Shown here in pieces: positions 45,002 through 54,918 of a stretch of DNA of 64,000 nucleotides; the first letter of the stretch is position 1; each line of letters opens with the position of its first letter. Position numbers and translations under genes: made by a program. The notes under the pieces are model-generated. The model worked only from the letters and a program-made list of their open reading frames with translations, was not told where the DNA came from and ran no database searches. The stretch lies in assembly GCA_016710265.1 (NCBI GenBank), contig JADJJL010000001.1, positions 868,001 through 932,000 of the forward strand, in the 5' to 3' direction. The stretch is from Saprospiraceae bacterium (GTDB lineage: Bacteria; Bacteroidota; Bacteroidia; Chitinophagales; Saprospiraceae).

Positions 45002-46390
45002 TTATACTTTAACCAATTTCCACTTACCTAAATTGAAAAAATACCAAGCCATAAAGGCAACAATGCTTTCGGCAATTGGGATTGCCATAAAAGCACCAAT
45101 GGGTCCTAAATCCATTTGCACAGCCAATATCCAAGCCAGTGGAATTTGAATGAGCCAAAAACCAATAAAATTAATCCAAGTAGGAGTCTTAGTATCCCCC
45201 GCGCCATTTAATGCTTGAATCATGACCATCCCTATTCCATAAAAAATATATCCTGATCCAATGATCCTTAAGGATTGAACCGCATATTTAACCACTTCAG
45301 CTTGGTCTGTAAATATACTTACAATAGGATCTGCAAACAAAAGAAATAAAAGCATGACAAAGGCCATGAAAAAAGAGTTGTACCAGGTGGTGATCACCAC
45401 ACATTTTTGTGCTCTTTCTGGTTGTGCTGCACCCAGATTCTGTCCGACCAAAGTGGCGGCCGCATTCGACAATCCCCATGCAGGTAAAATAAAAAATACA
45501 ATATTTCGAATTGCAATCTGGTATCCAGCTGAAGCATCTGTACTGCCCGTTACAGAAACGAGGTAAGCCATAAAAATCCATGATCCACTTTGTATAAAGA
45601 ATTGCAAAGTAGCTGGCCATGACAATTGAATTAAATCATAACTGAGTTGTTTATTCCATTTAAAGTGAGATGCTTTCAAATTCAATTGGGCTGAACCTTT
45701 TTTAAGACAATATAATTGGTATATGACTCCTGCTGATCTTCCAATCGTAGTGGCAATGGCTGCTCCAACAAGGCCAAAGTCCAAAACAAATATGAAAATT
45801 GGGCATAAAATGATATTTAGTATACTGGCCAACCATAAGCTTTTCATCGCTATCAAAGGATTTCCTGCGCCTCTGAAAATTCCGTTGATCATAAAGAGCA
45901 ATATGATTAAAATGCTACTGCCCATCATGATTCTTGTAAAATTAGTGCCTTGTTCAATTACTTCAGGTCTTGCTCCCATCATTCCCAAAAGATGTGGGGA
46001 AAAGAGAACCCCAAGAATAGAAAGAACGATGGCAATAATCATGGTCACTAAAACTGCCTGAGCTGCTGAATGAGAGGCTCCTTCTATATCCTTTTCTCCA
46101 GTCCGACGTGCTACTATGGCAGTAGCTCCAGTACTTAGTCCAATCCCGATGGTATAAACCAGAGTTAAAATAGATTCTGTAAGTCCCACTGTGGCAATGG
46201 CAATGTGGCTGTTCTCTAGTTTACTCACAAAATACATATCTACAATTGCAAAAACGGATTCCAGACATAATTCTAAAATCATAGGGATGGAAAGCAATAC
46301 AATGGAAATCTTAATATTGCCTTGAGTATAATCGTAATCCTCGCCCTTTAAGGACCTACGAATTAACTGTATATACTGATTAAGTTGCAA
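45002..46390 (-). CDS. MATE family multidrug/Na+ antiporter
   Basis: A 462-residue inner-membrane protein with 12 predicted helices in two pseudo-symmetric halves. The first half has SIPMILELCLESVFAIVDMYFV and the second half SWPATLQFFIQSGSWIFMAYLV, the characteristic repeated MATE opening. Family members export cationic drugs in exchange for H+ or Na+; substrate unknown. A cytoplasmic N-terminus of about 25 residues precedes helix 1. It is transcribed alone. Confidence 0.9.
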   Translation of the reverse strand: MQLNQYIQLIRRSLKGEDYDYTQGNIKISIVLLSIPMILELCLESVFAIVDMYFVSKLENSHIAIATVGLTESILTLVYTIGIGLSTGATAIVARRTGEKDIEGASHSAAQAVLVTMIIAIVLSILGVLFSPHLLGMMGARPEVIEQGTNFTRIMMGSSILIILLFMINGIFRGAGNPLIAMKSLWLASILNIILCPIFIFVLDFGLVGAAIATTIGRSAGVIYQLYCLKKGSAQLNLKASHFKWNKQLSYDLIQLSWPATLQFFIQSGSWIFMAYLVSVTGSTDASAGYQIAIRNIVFFILPAWGLSNAAATLVGQNLGAAQPERAQKCVVITTWYNSFFMAFVMLLFLLFADPIVSIFTDQAEVVKYAVQSLRIIGSGYIFYGIGMVMIQALNGAGDTKTPTWINFIGFWLIQIPLAWILAVQMDLGPIGAFMAIPIAESIVAFMAWYFFNLGKWKLVKV

Positions 46391-46466
46391 ATTGCCTAAA
46401 TATAGAAAAGATAAATGATGTTACTTTTAGAACTGCGAAAATGATTTCAATAAATTAAAATCTTCC

Positions 46467-47858
46467 CTATTCTTTAATGGTTTCATCAGGATCTGATGAA
46501 ACTATATCATTTGGTTCCTGATGTTCTGGAAAAGATTCAGTGGATTGGACTTCAGGTTCAGACTCTGCAGGACCGGGAATACCATCCGGAGATTGCTCAG
46601 ATGATTGATCCAAATCAGACTGAGTTTCAGAGCTCTTACTTGCTTTCTTGCCCTCTTTAATTTCCTCGGCTGCTCTCATTAATTTTTCCTCAGAATCAGC
46701 CAATTCTTCCTGATGGTGCTGGATTTCTTGACTTATTTTTTCTTTGATTTTCTTCTCCTCAATTTTAATTTTCTTCTTGACTTCAAGTTTTTCCTTGTCT
46801 TTTTCCTCTCTTACTTGGAGTTTTTCTTGCTTCTTTTCTAATCCGTCTCTTACTTTCAATAATTCGTCTAGCTTTTCTTGCTTTTGTCGCATTCTCTCTT
46901 CTATCATTTTGATTTTAGCGACCCTAATTTGGGCTTCAAGTTGCCCATTGGTCGTGGCAATTCGCTTATTTTCAAAATCGATGTCTTTTTGATCCAACTT
47001 TAATGAATGCTCAATCCTTTGAATGGCTTGTGCAATTCCTTCCATCCTTTGGTTGACATGCTCTTTCCAATTATTATTACCAGCATTTGCTGTCTTAGAC
47101 TCTCGTTTGGACTTAATGGCTTGAAAAACCTGATCTAATTTTGACTTCAGTTTTCTGACATGTCCTCTGTCTAAAAAATCAATTGATTTTAATTCATTTT
47201 GAATCTTCACCAATTCATCAAAGATGCTCTTTATAACTCCGCCTGAATTTAATCTGTCTGCCAGCTCTTGAATTTTGTTTATGAATTGATCCAAAATTTC
47301 TTTGGATTTCTCAAGAGATTCGTTTTTTTGGCTTTCTCTTAATTTCTTCAACTCTTCAAAAATAGAATCAGATTTTTTGCGAAGGCTATCAATGTGATCC
47401 CTAAACAAATTTTTGTCCATGATTTGCTTTTGGACATTGGACCAAAGGTTCCTCATTTCCTCCCAAACTTCATGGTCAAAAAATTCCAATCTCTTTACCT
47501 TGTCAGAGATCTCTTCCATGTCATTTTTAAAATTTCTATACAATTTGGAGGTCAGCACTGCAAAATGCCATTCCATTTGTGCTCTTGAGATAATGTCTGT
47601 ACGTTCAACTTTAAGATCATCCGGCAAAATACTATCCGCCATGGTGAGTTCCCTGATCAAATGTTTTTTATTGTTAGGAAATTCTACTTCTCTGCCCTCT
47701 CTCCAATCAGACATCATTAAATTGTAAAATTCTTCTGTGCAATCGCGATCAGATATAGACCAAATGTGAATCTTATTCTCATCAGCGTCCAATTCAATGG
47801 CTAAAAGCACTTTATTGTCTTCTACATCGGCTCCCCAAACTACAATCCTATTTCGCAT
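46467..47858 (-). CDS. Coiled-coil protein, function unknown
   Basis: About 463 residues from the ATG at 47858 (MRNRIVVWGADV); the frame opens 13 codons earlier. Residues about 1-110 form a small mixed domain (RIVVWGADVEDNKVLLAIEL), the middle about 110-400 is almost entirely charged helix and coiled coil with many Lys and Glu, and the C-terminal 60 residues are an acidic, Ser- and Pro-rich disordered tail. The middle part resembles, loosely, DUF349-type helical repeat proteins of Bacteroidota, but I cannot confirm this. No signal peptide, so cytoplasmic. It is monocistronic. Confidence 0.7.
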   Translation of the reverse strand: MRNRIVVWGADVEDNKVLLAIELDADENKIHIWSISDRDCTEEFYNLMMSDWREGREVEFPNNKKHLIRELTMADSILPDDLKVERTDIISRAQMEWHFAVLTSKLYRNFKNDMEEISDKVKRLEFFDHEVWEEMRNLWSNVQKQIMDKNLFRDHIDSLRKKSDSIFEELKKLRESQKNESLEKSKEILDQFINKIQELADRLNSGGVIKSIFDELVKIQNELKSIDFLDRGHVRKLKSKLDQVFQAIKSKRESKTANAGNNNWKEHVNQRMEGIAQAIQRIEHSLKLDQKDIDFENKRIATTNGQLEAQIRVAKIKMIEERMRQKQEKLDELLKVRDGLEKKQEKLQVREEKDKEKLEVKKKIKIEEKKIKEKISQEIQHHQEELADSEEKLMRAAEEIKEGKKASKSSETQSDLDQSSEQSPDGIPGPAESEPEVQSTESFPEHQEPNDIVSSDPDETIKE

Positions 47859-48046
47859 TTTTAAAACTTCATATGAATAGATCCCATTTAACAACAAATT
47901 TAATCAAAAAATGAAAAAGACCTTTTTTCTTTTTGATCCGGTTTTTGGTAAAAGGGATGCAAAAATCCGATCATTTCTTCAATTTTCAATCTATTTAAGG
48001 ACAAAAAATAATAATATTCGAAAATAAATATTTAATCAATGCCTAA

Positions 48047-49051
48047 TCAAGATTTTACATATGATTTTTTAATTAAATAGTCTGCGATTTGCACTGCATT
48101 GGTTGCTGCCCCTTTTCTTAAATTGTCTGCGGTGACCCATAAATTCAAGGTATTTTCTTGTGATTCATCCAATCTGACCCTACCCACAAAAACCTCATTT
48201 CTCCCTTTTGCTTGCAAAGGTGTCGGATATTGGGACTTTTGAGGATTGTCCAATAAAACAAGTCCGCTTGAGTTGGAAAGTAATGAATTGACTTTACTTA
48301 AATCTACCTGTTTTTTAAAACTGACATTGATGGATTCAGAGTGTCCACCATGCACTGGTACTCTTACCGCGGTAGAAGTTATCCTCAATTGAGGAGCATT
48401 TAATATTTTCTTAGTTTCATGGACTAATTTCATCTCTTCCTTGGTATATAAATTATCCAGGAATACATCACATTGAGGAATGCAGTTTTCAAATATAGGA
48501 TGAGGATAGGCTTTCGGTTCATCAGGTATTTTGCCCAATTTTTCAGATTCATATTGTCTAACGGCTATCATACCGGTTCCTGTAAAAGATTGGTAGGTAG
48601 AAACCACAATACGATCTATCTCAAATTCCTTGTGCAATGGATATAAAGCCATCACCATTTGAATGGTGCTGCAATTTGGATTGGCAATGATATAGTGGTC
48701 TCTCTGAATAGAATCAGAATTTATTTCAGGCACAACCAATGGACAATTTGGATCCATTCTCCAGGCAGAACTATTGTCTATTACAAAACATGAAATAGCA
48801 GCAAATAATGGAGCATACTCTAATGAAGTTGCTCCACCTGCAGAAAAAATTGCAATGTCCGGTTTGAGATCCAGAGCTTCCTTAATACCTATCAATTTAT
48901 AAGACTTCCCTCTAAAATCCATCATTTTTCCTACCGATTTTTCTGAAGCACTTAAAATTAAATCGAAAGGATTAATTCCCGATTCATCCAAAACCTTTAA
49001 CATTTCCTGACCAACCATTCCTGTCGCTCCAACGATGACTATCTTAGGCAT
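48047..49051 (-). CDS. asd: Aspartate-semialdehyde dehydrogenase
   Basis: A 334-residue enzyme, normal length. It reduces aspartyl-phosphate to the semialdehyde in the path to lysine, threonine and methionine. The NADP-binding site is IVGATGMVGQEM (7-18), the catalytic cysteine is C127 in ANPNCSTIQM, and the substrate arginine and histidine are in RVPVHGGHSES. It has its own TAnnTTTG box. dapD, in the lysine branch, and a cystathionine gamma-synthase/lyase, possibly in the methionine branch, are elsewhere in the window but not linked. Confidence 0.95.
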   Translation of the reverse strand: MPKIVIVGATGMVGQEMLKVLDESGINPFDLILSASEKSVGKMMDFRGKSYKLIGIKEALDLKPDIAIFSAGGATSLEYAPLFAAISCFVIDNSSAWRMDPNCPLVVPEINSDSIQRDHYIIANPNCSTIQMVMALYPLHKEFEIDRIVVSTYQSFTGTGMIAVRQYESEKLGKIPDEPKAYPHPIFENCIPQCDVFLDNLYTKEEMKLVHETKKILNAPQLRITSTAVRVPVHGGHSESINVSFKKQVDLSKVNSLLSNSSGLVLLDNPQKSQYPTPLQAKGRNEVFVGRVRLDESQENTLNLWVTADNLRKGAATNAVQIADYLIKKSYVKS

Positions 49052-49067
49052 TATTTGTAATTTTACG

Positions 49068-49075
49068 CAAAAATA
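49068..49075 (-). promoter_or_regulatory. -7 promoter box of asd
   Basis: The minus strand reads TATTTTTG, a full TAnnTTTG match, 16 bases before the ATG. Confidence 0.55.
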
Positions 49076-49128
49076 GTCCGCTTGCTTGGCTTGATTGATA
49101 AATTAACAAAGGCTTTATAAAACAAACT

Positions 49129-49136
49129 TATCTTTG
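49129..49136 (+). promoter_or_regulatory. -7 promoter box of the lamin-tail-domain gene
   Basis: TATCTTTG, a full TAnnTTTG match, with a leader of about 70 bases. Confidence 0.6.
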
Positions 49137-49212
49137 GGTGATGAGATTCTTAAAATTCTAAGGTTTATTTGACTTATCAATGATGACAAAGTAGCATGTA
49201 ATATCAGAATGT

Positions 49213-51834
49213 ATGAAATTTCTAAATCAAAGTTGTTTATCAATTGTAGTTTATTTATTTTGGACCTGTGGTTTTTTTTCTATTTCTTTAAATGCACAAT
49301 GGATTGAAAACTTTGATCATGATTTAAGTTATTGGAAGGGTGATACTTCACATTTTAATATAACTGTGGATCACCAACTTATGTTAAATGCAAATGCAGC
49401 GGGTACAAGCTTTATTTTTCGTCCATTTGAATACCAATCCGTAGATCAGGTTTGGACCATTTTTTTAAGAATGAATTTTAGTCCTTCTTCAACCAATAAA
49501 TTCAGATGGTGGCTTGCAATGGATCAGACTGATCTTCAACTCGCAAACGGTTATTATTTGGACATTGGAGAAAATGGGAATGAAGACAATTGGAAACTTT
49601 TTGCAAAAAGTGGAAATAAAATCAATTTAATAGCAGAAGGAATCAAATCATCCTTAAGTACAGACCCAGCCGTCTGTAGATTGAAATTGATTAGGGATTC
49701 TAATTTTAATTGGATTATTGAATCTGACTATTCTGGAAATGAAAATTTTATTCAAGAAGGCCAATTTATAGATACCGTAAAAATTGATATTCAACAATCT
49801 TTTATGGGATTGCATTGTACTTATACTGATACCAGAAAAGACAAATTTATACTGGATGATATATCAATATCAAGTCCTGCAAAAGACACCTTAGCTCCAG
49901 AAATTATAAATGCAATTGTAACTAAAAATCGAATTTTACAAATAGAATTTAATGAAGAGGTAGTTCAAAACAATGCCCTGGATACAATGCATTATTGGGT
50001 AGCTGATTTGGGCCATCCGCAATCAGTCTCCAAAGATTCAATTGTATCTAGATTATTCCATTTACAATTTAAAAGCGATTTTGAAAGATCAAAAACTTAT
50101 TCTCTTGCTTATCGCAATCAAGAAGATTTACTAGGTAACAAACTAACTTTGGATAATTACATTTCATTTAAGTCAGAACTGTATAATGAACCGCAGCCTG
50201 GTGATTTATTAATCAACGAATTTCTTGCTGATCCGGTACCAAGCGTTGGAATACCTGAATTTGAATTTATAGAAATTTGGAATACCAGTGATCAATATTT
50301 TGATTTAAAGAATTATAAAATACTAGATGGTACAAGCGAATCATCTGGATTTAGTCCAATCGTTATTGAACCCAACGAATATCTTATTTTATGTAATGTA
50401 TCTGACACGACTGCTTTTATAACTTATGGAAAAACGTTGGGCATAAGATCATTGCCGACAATTAACAACACAGCTGATGTGCTTCGTCTCGTTAATTCGC
50501 AAGGTGAAATTTTACACGAAGTCATATTTGATCTTAGCTTGTTAGGAAGTTCTTCCAAAAAAGACGGAGGATTTACGGTGGAGTTACAAAAACCAAATCA
50601 ATATTGTAAGGGATTAGCAAGTTGGGGATTTAGTGAAAGTCCAGTAGGTGGAACTCCGGGTAAAATTAATTCATTCATTGACCGCACGATTGATCAATCT
50701 GGACCTGTGTTGTTGGATTTAATTCCACTGAGTAAATGGGAAATTAAAATAGTGTTGGATGAGCCTCTTCATAACGCTCAGCAAGGAAACATGCAATTAT
50801 TTGAAATTGACAATGGGGTTACCATTGCAACTGCAGACCCTATAGCAGGGATGCCACAATCTATCATTTTGGTTTTGAATCAAGCTTTACTTGAATCTGT
50901 CAATTATACATTTCGATTGTCTGGTGCAAAAGATTGCCTTGGTAATGAATCATTGGAACAAACCATTTCATTTCAATTACCAACCACTGCACAACCTGGT
51001 GATCTGTTGTGGAATGAAGTAATGTTTAACCCAAGAACTGGTGGATCCGATTTTGTGGAATTGTACAATCGAAGCACAAAAAAAATCCTGATCAAAGAAC
51101 TTTTTATCTCGAATCCACAATCATCTCCTAATCCACTCAGAATTAATCTTGACATAATAATGTCAGCAGGTGATTATCTAGTACTTACTCCAGACCGAAA
51201 AAATATAATTGAATATTATCCTATTGCGGATAGTAATAAAATCTTTGAGTTTAACATTCCTTCATTAGATGATAAAAGTGGTAGCTTAGTTTTAAGTAGG
51301 CCGGTCGGAAATACACATCAAATCATTGATTCATTTAGTTATAGCAGTGATTGGCATAGCCCATTGATTAAGGATGAAAACGGGGTGAGTCTTGAAAAAA
51401 TAAGACCTGATCTAAATTCTTACATAAAAAATCATTGGCAATCTGCATCTAGTCAGGTCAATTATGGAAGTCCCGGACTCAGAAACAGCCAATTTTTGGA
51501 TAGTATGGACCATTCAAAATCAAAACCCTATCAGATCATTGATAAAATCATTAGTCCTAATAATGATGGATATAGAGATTTTCTCAGTATATTATTTGAC
51601 CTGGATCAGGCAGGTTATAAAATTAGAGCAGAAATATTTAATCCTTCAGGTTATCTGGTAAGGACATTGTCTCAGGAGACCATAGGTCCTGAAAATCTTT
51701 TGATTTGGTCGGGTGATGATGACCAGGGCAATATCATCACTTCTGGAAATTATTTATTGCAATTATTACTCACCCACCCTGATGGAAAAAGATTAAAATT
51801 TACTGAGCTTTTAGTGGTAGATCGTGGTCCATAA
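49213..51834 (+). CDS. Secreted lamin-tail-domain (LTD) protein with gliding-type C-terminus
   Basis: An 873-residue exported protein with signal peptide (to about 28). An N-terminal lectin- or laminin-like beta domain (about 29-220) is followed by Ig-like/SbsA-type segments (KTYSLAYRNQ and SVNYTFRLSG). Two lamin-tail domains start with GDLLINEFLADP (about 333) and GDLLWNEVMFNP (about 597). The final 95 residues (IISPNNDGYRDFLS ... SGNYLLQLLLT) form a FlgD-Ig-like or gliding-motility-type tail. Such proteins are typical surface T9SS cargo of unknown role; some relatives carry nuclease domains but none is present here. Its 3' end overlaps the next gene by 11 bases. Confidence 0.82.
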   Translation: MKFLNQSCLSIVVYLFWTCGFFSISLNAQWIENFDHDLSYWKGDTSHFNITVDHQLMLNANAAGTSFIFRPFEYQSVDQVWTIFLRMNFSPSSTNKFRWWLAMDQTDLQLANGYYLDIGENGNEDNWKLFAKSGNKINLIAEGIKSSLSTDPAVCRLKLIRDSNFNWIIESDYSGNENFIQEGQFIDTVKIDIQQSFMGLHCTYTDTRKDKFILDDISISSPAKDTLAPEIINAIVTKNRILQIEFNEEVVQNNALDTMHYWVADLGHPQSVSKDSIVSRLFHLQFKSDFERSKTYSLAYRNQEDLLGNKLTLDNYISFKSELYNEPQPGDLLINEFLADPVPSVGIPEFEFIEIWNTSDQYFDLKNYKILDGTSESSGFSPIVIEPNEYLILCNVSDTTAFITYGKTLGIRSLPTINNTADVLRLVNSQGEILHEVIFDLSLLGSSSKKDGGFTVELQKPNQYCKGLASWGFSESPVGGTPGKINSFIDRTIDQSGPVLLDLIPLSKWEIKIVLDEPLHNAQQGNMQLFEIDNGVTIATADPIAGMPQSIILVLNQALLESVNYTFRLSGAKDCLGNESLEQTISFQLPTTAQPGDLLWNEVMFNPRTGGSDFVELYNRSTKKILIKELFISNPQSSPNPLRINLDIIMSAGDYLVLTPDRKNIIEYYPIADSNKIFEFNIPSLDDKSGSLVLSRPVGNTHQIIDSFSYSSDWHSPLIKDENGVSLEKIRPDLNSYIKNHWQSASSQVNYGSPGLRNSQFLDSMDHSKSKPYQIIDKIISPNNDGYRDFLSILFDLDQAGYKIRAEIFNPSGYLVRTLSQETIGPENLLIWSGDDDQGNIITSGNYLLQLLLTHPDGKRLKFTELLVVDRGP

Positions 51835-52837
51835 TGTAGTGAAAAAAGACAAAATAGATCCAGTGAAACTCGGACCCCTTCATATCTCAATAATTAATAG
51901 ATTTTTAATGCATCCAATGGTTCATTGGTTGACCATTTTTTTTCTAATTACATTTAGTATTTTACTATTGATTCCACCTGATATTTTACTCTTTAAGCAG
52001 CTCACCAAGTATGCTACGCACTGGATGTTTTTATGCATTGGCTTCGGACTCATATTTATGTTGTTAGATATTAACAGTCTGCTGTTTGTGTCTTTCGCCT
52101 GTGCTGCCACCATTGCATTGTTTTTGCATAGTTCATTTAACTCTGCTATTCTTCTTGCAGGGGATAATAAAGATGAATCTACTTTTTCTGTGTTGTATGT
52201 AAATCCAAACCTAAGTAAAGAACCACTTCCAAGAACTATAAAATCTTTATTAAAACATCAAGCTGATCTGATCATTGTTGATGATTATCATCCAATGGTT
52301 CATGCTGCATCGCTTCAATTGGATGATATCTACCCTTACCGAAGAAATATAATATTAGAAAATGGATTGGGTAAAGGCATGTTTTGCAAAACCTCTGTTG
52401 CACTTTCAGATACATTGCACTTTCTCTTCACTCCATCATTATTTGTGGAGTTAAATATTAATGACAGCATTCGATTGACGGTTGGGTCTTGTAGTCATTT
52501 ACTACCAGAAAATTTGCACGATTACCATTATTTAAGTCAGGTTCTTCAAAAATTGTCAGCTAAGTTAGTTAACATCAAAGATCCTACGATCTTGGCAGTC
52601 AATTTCAATATTGAACCATGGAGTCAGGAATTAAGAGATTTTAAAGATATGGCACATCTGAGTTCAAGCAGAAGAGAAAATAATGAAGGGGTTCATAACA
52701 AATCTATATTGAGTGCACTAACTGTTCCCGGTGGAGAAATTCTTATCAACCAAAAAGTAGAATGTTCTCATTTTTCGATTGTTTCAGATGAACAGAATAT
52801 TCCAATTGGCTTATTTGGAAAGTATAAAATTAGATAA
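51824..52837 (+). CDS. Membrane protein with degenerate EEP-type (endonuclease/exonuclease/phosphatase) domain
   Basis: A 337-residue protein; the first start is GTG at 51824, overlapping the upstream stop by 11 bases, so coupling is likely, but a later ATG is possible. Three hydrophobic helices lie at about 35-110. The rest (about 120-337) has the order of an EEP fold: SVLYVNPNL, then ADLIIVDDY, AVNFNIEPWSQELRDF and SDEQNIPIGLFG. In active enzymes these would be N, Q-E, GDFN and SDHxPV; here the catalytic Glu, the GD pair and the final His are replaced. It therefore looks like an inactive relative. Function unknown. Confidence 0.65.
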   Translation: MVHNVVKKDKIDPVKLGPLHISIINRFLMHPMVHWLTIFFLITFSILLLIPPDILLFKQLTKYATHWMFLCIGFGLIFMLLDINSLLFVSFACAATIALFLHSSFNSAILLAGDNKDESTFSVLYVNPNLSKEPLPRTIKSLLKHQADLIIVDDYHPMVHAASLQLDDIYPYRRNIILENGLGKGMFCKTSVALSDTLHFLFTPSLFVELNINDSIRLTVGSCSHLLPENLHDYHYLSQVLQKLSAKLVNIKDPTILAVNFNIEPWSQELRDFKDMAHLSSSRRENNEGVHNKSILSALTVPGGEILINQKVECSHFSIVSDEQNIPIGLFGKYKIR

Positions 52838-52925
52838 GCCAAGCTAGTTGCCCACTCTATAAATTGTATTTTAACTATAAAACCAATTTTTAAAACCTAA
52901 AAGGTATTTTAATTTGTTTTATTTG

Positions 52926-52933
52926 TATCTTTA
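52926..52933 (+). promoter_or_regulatory. Probable -7 box of the YegP-domain gene
   Basis: TATCTTTA, one mismatch from TAnnTTTG, 33 bases before the ATG. Confidence 0.4.
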
Positions 52934-52966
52934 CACTCATACCATTACTAAAATAAATCTAATAAA

Positions 52967-53692
52967 ATGAATCAATCTGGCCATGTAGATGACGATTATT
53001 TAATCTGCAGAGAATACGAGGAGCAGATGACTCAAAAATCAGATAATTATCCTGATTTTATCAGTTTTCAACATACCAATGGCAAGTATTATTTTGCTTG
53101 GGTCAATAAGGATTACCAAATTATCATGAGAGGAGAGGGTTATTCAGATACCTCTGACCGCGATCATGGCATAAATTCGGTAATTGAAAACAGAGAACTA
53201 AAGGAAAGATACAAATTGATTGAAAGTCATGGGGCCTTTTTTCTGACCCTTCGGGATACAAATCATCAAGAAATTGGAAGATCTTGTCCAAAAAATGATG
53301 AAGCCTCCTTATGGTCACTCATTCCTTTTTTCAATATAGAAGAAATAGAGAATACAAATAAAAAGGATGATTCTGAAAATTTTTCTAAATTTGGAAATAG
53401 TTCTGATTTAAAAACGGATCCTTTGGCTCCCGCTTTTGGACCTCCTCCTATTGTCATACATTCTGATGGATCCTCGGAAGATAGCTCTCCAAATAAAGGC
53501 TTCAGTGCCTGGTGGTTGATTTTAGTGATACTTTTTATTTTGATTTTGTGGCGGTGGAAATCTTGCAATCAATCTGATGCTGCAAAATTACCTTCGACAG
53601 AACAACCTTCTATTTCTGAACCCAGCACGCCTCAACCAGCAGCTCCACCCCCAATCGATGTTAAATCAGTAAGAGATTCTGTAGCAAAATAA
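52967..53692 (+). CDS. YegP/DUF1508-domain membrane protein
   Basis: A 241-residue protein. Residues about 25-120 resemble two YegP (DUF1508) units: FISFQHTNGKYYFAWVNKD with GYSDTSDRDHGINSV, then a second, weaker unit FFLTLRDTNHQEIGRS. An acidic linker, a proline segment, a single transmembrane helix (about 178-196, WWLILVILFILILW) and a Pro/Ser-rich tail follow. No signal peptide, so the YegP part is probably cytoplasmic and tail-anchored. In other Bacteroidota YegP units are often joined to an OmpA domain; none is present here. Function unknown. Confidence 0.7.
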   Translation: MNQSGHVDDDYLICREYEEQMTQKSDNYPDFISFQHTNGKYYFAWVNKDYQIIMRGEGYSDTSDRDHGINSVIENRELKERYKLIESHGAFFLTLRDTNHQEIGRSCPKNDEASLWSLIPFFNIEEIENTNKKDDSENFSKFGNSSDLKTDPLAPAFGPPPIVIHSDGSSEDSSPNKGFSAWWLILVILFILILWRWKSCNQSDAAKLPSTEQPSISEPSTPQPAAPPPIDVKSVRDSVAK

Positions 53693-53754
53693 TTTACTGA
53701 TTCTTTATAACTTTGATTTGGTATACGAATCTATAAAAGCCTTAGCTTACTTTG

Positions 53755-54909
53755 CTATACTTTGATCATGCGGTCCTTCCATTCTAATTGAAAGGGCAAC
53801 CATGATAATATTCCCAAAATAAAAAGGTAAAAGAAATACAAAATTTCCATGGGTAAAAAATACCACATGAGTTTCCTTTTATGGAAAAAACCGGAGGCTT
53901 TATATAAAATGGTAAAATCTAATCCCATTTGTAAAGTTAACAAAGCAAGACTGGAATAAAACAGGATTTGATTACCTAAAAAGAATAAAAAAATAGGAGC
54001 CACAAAACTTAAAATCTTAGCCCACCAAACAAAAGCAGATGAAAGCATAAGACTTGGGCTGCCAGCCTTTTTTAATTTAGAGGCCCAACGAAGTCTTTGA
54101 GAAAATAAATCAGAAATGCTTTTAACCGCTATAGTCTGAACAATGGTAGCAGGAGATTTTACAGCCAAAGTAGTTCCCTTGTATTGTTGATTAATTTTTT
54201 TAATGAGGAACATATCGTCTCCAGACGCTATTTGCATATTGTCATCATAAGGATCTGTTTCTAAAAATACCTTTCTTTCAAATGCAAGGTTGGCCGCACT
54301 ACCCAATTGGAAAAAACCTGCATCGTGGGCCGATTTTTGAATAAAAAATGTACTCATAGAATCCAGACTTTGGAAGATTCCTAAGGTAGATTGATCTCCA
54401 ATAATTTCAACAGGGAGGATCATTAACGTGCATGATTGCTTTTCATAGGCAGCCACGATAGTGCTGATCCATGTAGGTCCAACTTTACAATCCGCATCAG
54501 TAGTAATGATCAAATCACCAGTGGCATGGCTCACTCCGTATGCAATGGCTTTCTTTTTAGATCCTTGAATGGTGGTGCGCTTGTAGACGCCAAGCCTCAT
54601 CATTTTTATGCGTGGGTCCTTTATTTCTTCGACAATATCTGGCGTATAATCTTCAGATTGATCATCGACCACTAAAACCTCAAACATAGAGGATGGATAA
54701 TCTTGTGCCAAGATTAACTCAAGGCATTGCTTAATATTTTTTTCTTCATTGCGTGCGGCAATGAGTACACTAACTTTTGTTTTATAATTGGAACTTTGAA
54801 ATTGCTGAGCATTGTTCTGATCCTTATTCCATTTATGGATCAGCCATAAAACCATCAACAGATATGCCAATCCGAATAAAGCAACAATTATGAATAAAAG
54901 GATCGACAA
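53755..54909 (-). CDS. Family 2 glycosyltransferase, membrane-bound
   Basis: A 384-residue protein with one N-terminal helix (about 4-24), a GT-A catalytic domain and two or three C-terminal helices (about 295-375). GT2 motifs are VSVLIAARNEEKNIKQCL, VVDDQSED, ITTDADCKVGP (metal-binding) and the QRLRW processivity-type motif near 266. It builds an extracellular or cell-wall glycan from a nucleotide sugar; the product is unknown. It follows the 55374 gene by nine bases and is probably cotranscribed. Confidence 0.88.
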   Translation of the reverse strand: MSILLFIIVALFGLAYLLMVLWLIHKWNKDQNNAQQFQSSNYKTKVSVLIAARNEEKNIKQCLELILAQDYPSSMFEVLVVDDQSEDYTPDIVEEIKDPRIKMMRLGVYKRTTIQGSKKKAIAYGVSHATGDLIITTDADCKVGPTWISTIVAAYEKQSCTLMILPVEIIGDQSTLGIFQSLDSMSTFFIQKSAHDAGFFQLGSAANLAFERKVFLETDPYDDNMQIASGDDMFLIKKINQQYKGTTLAVKSPATIVQTIAVKSISDLFSQRLRWASKLKKAGSPSLMLSSAFVWWAKILSFVAPIFLFFLGNQILFYSSLALLTLQMGLDFTILYKASGFFHKRKLMWYFLPMEILYFFYLFILGILSWLPFQLEWKDRMIKV

Positions 54910-54918
54910 TGCAATGGC

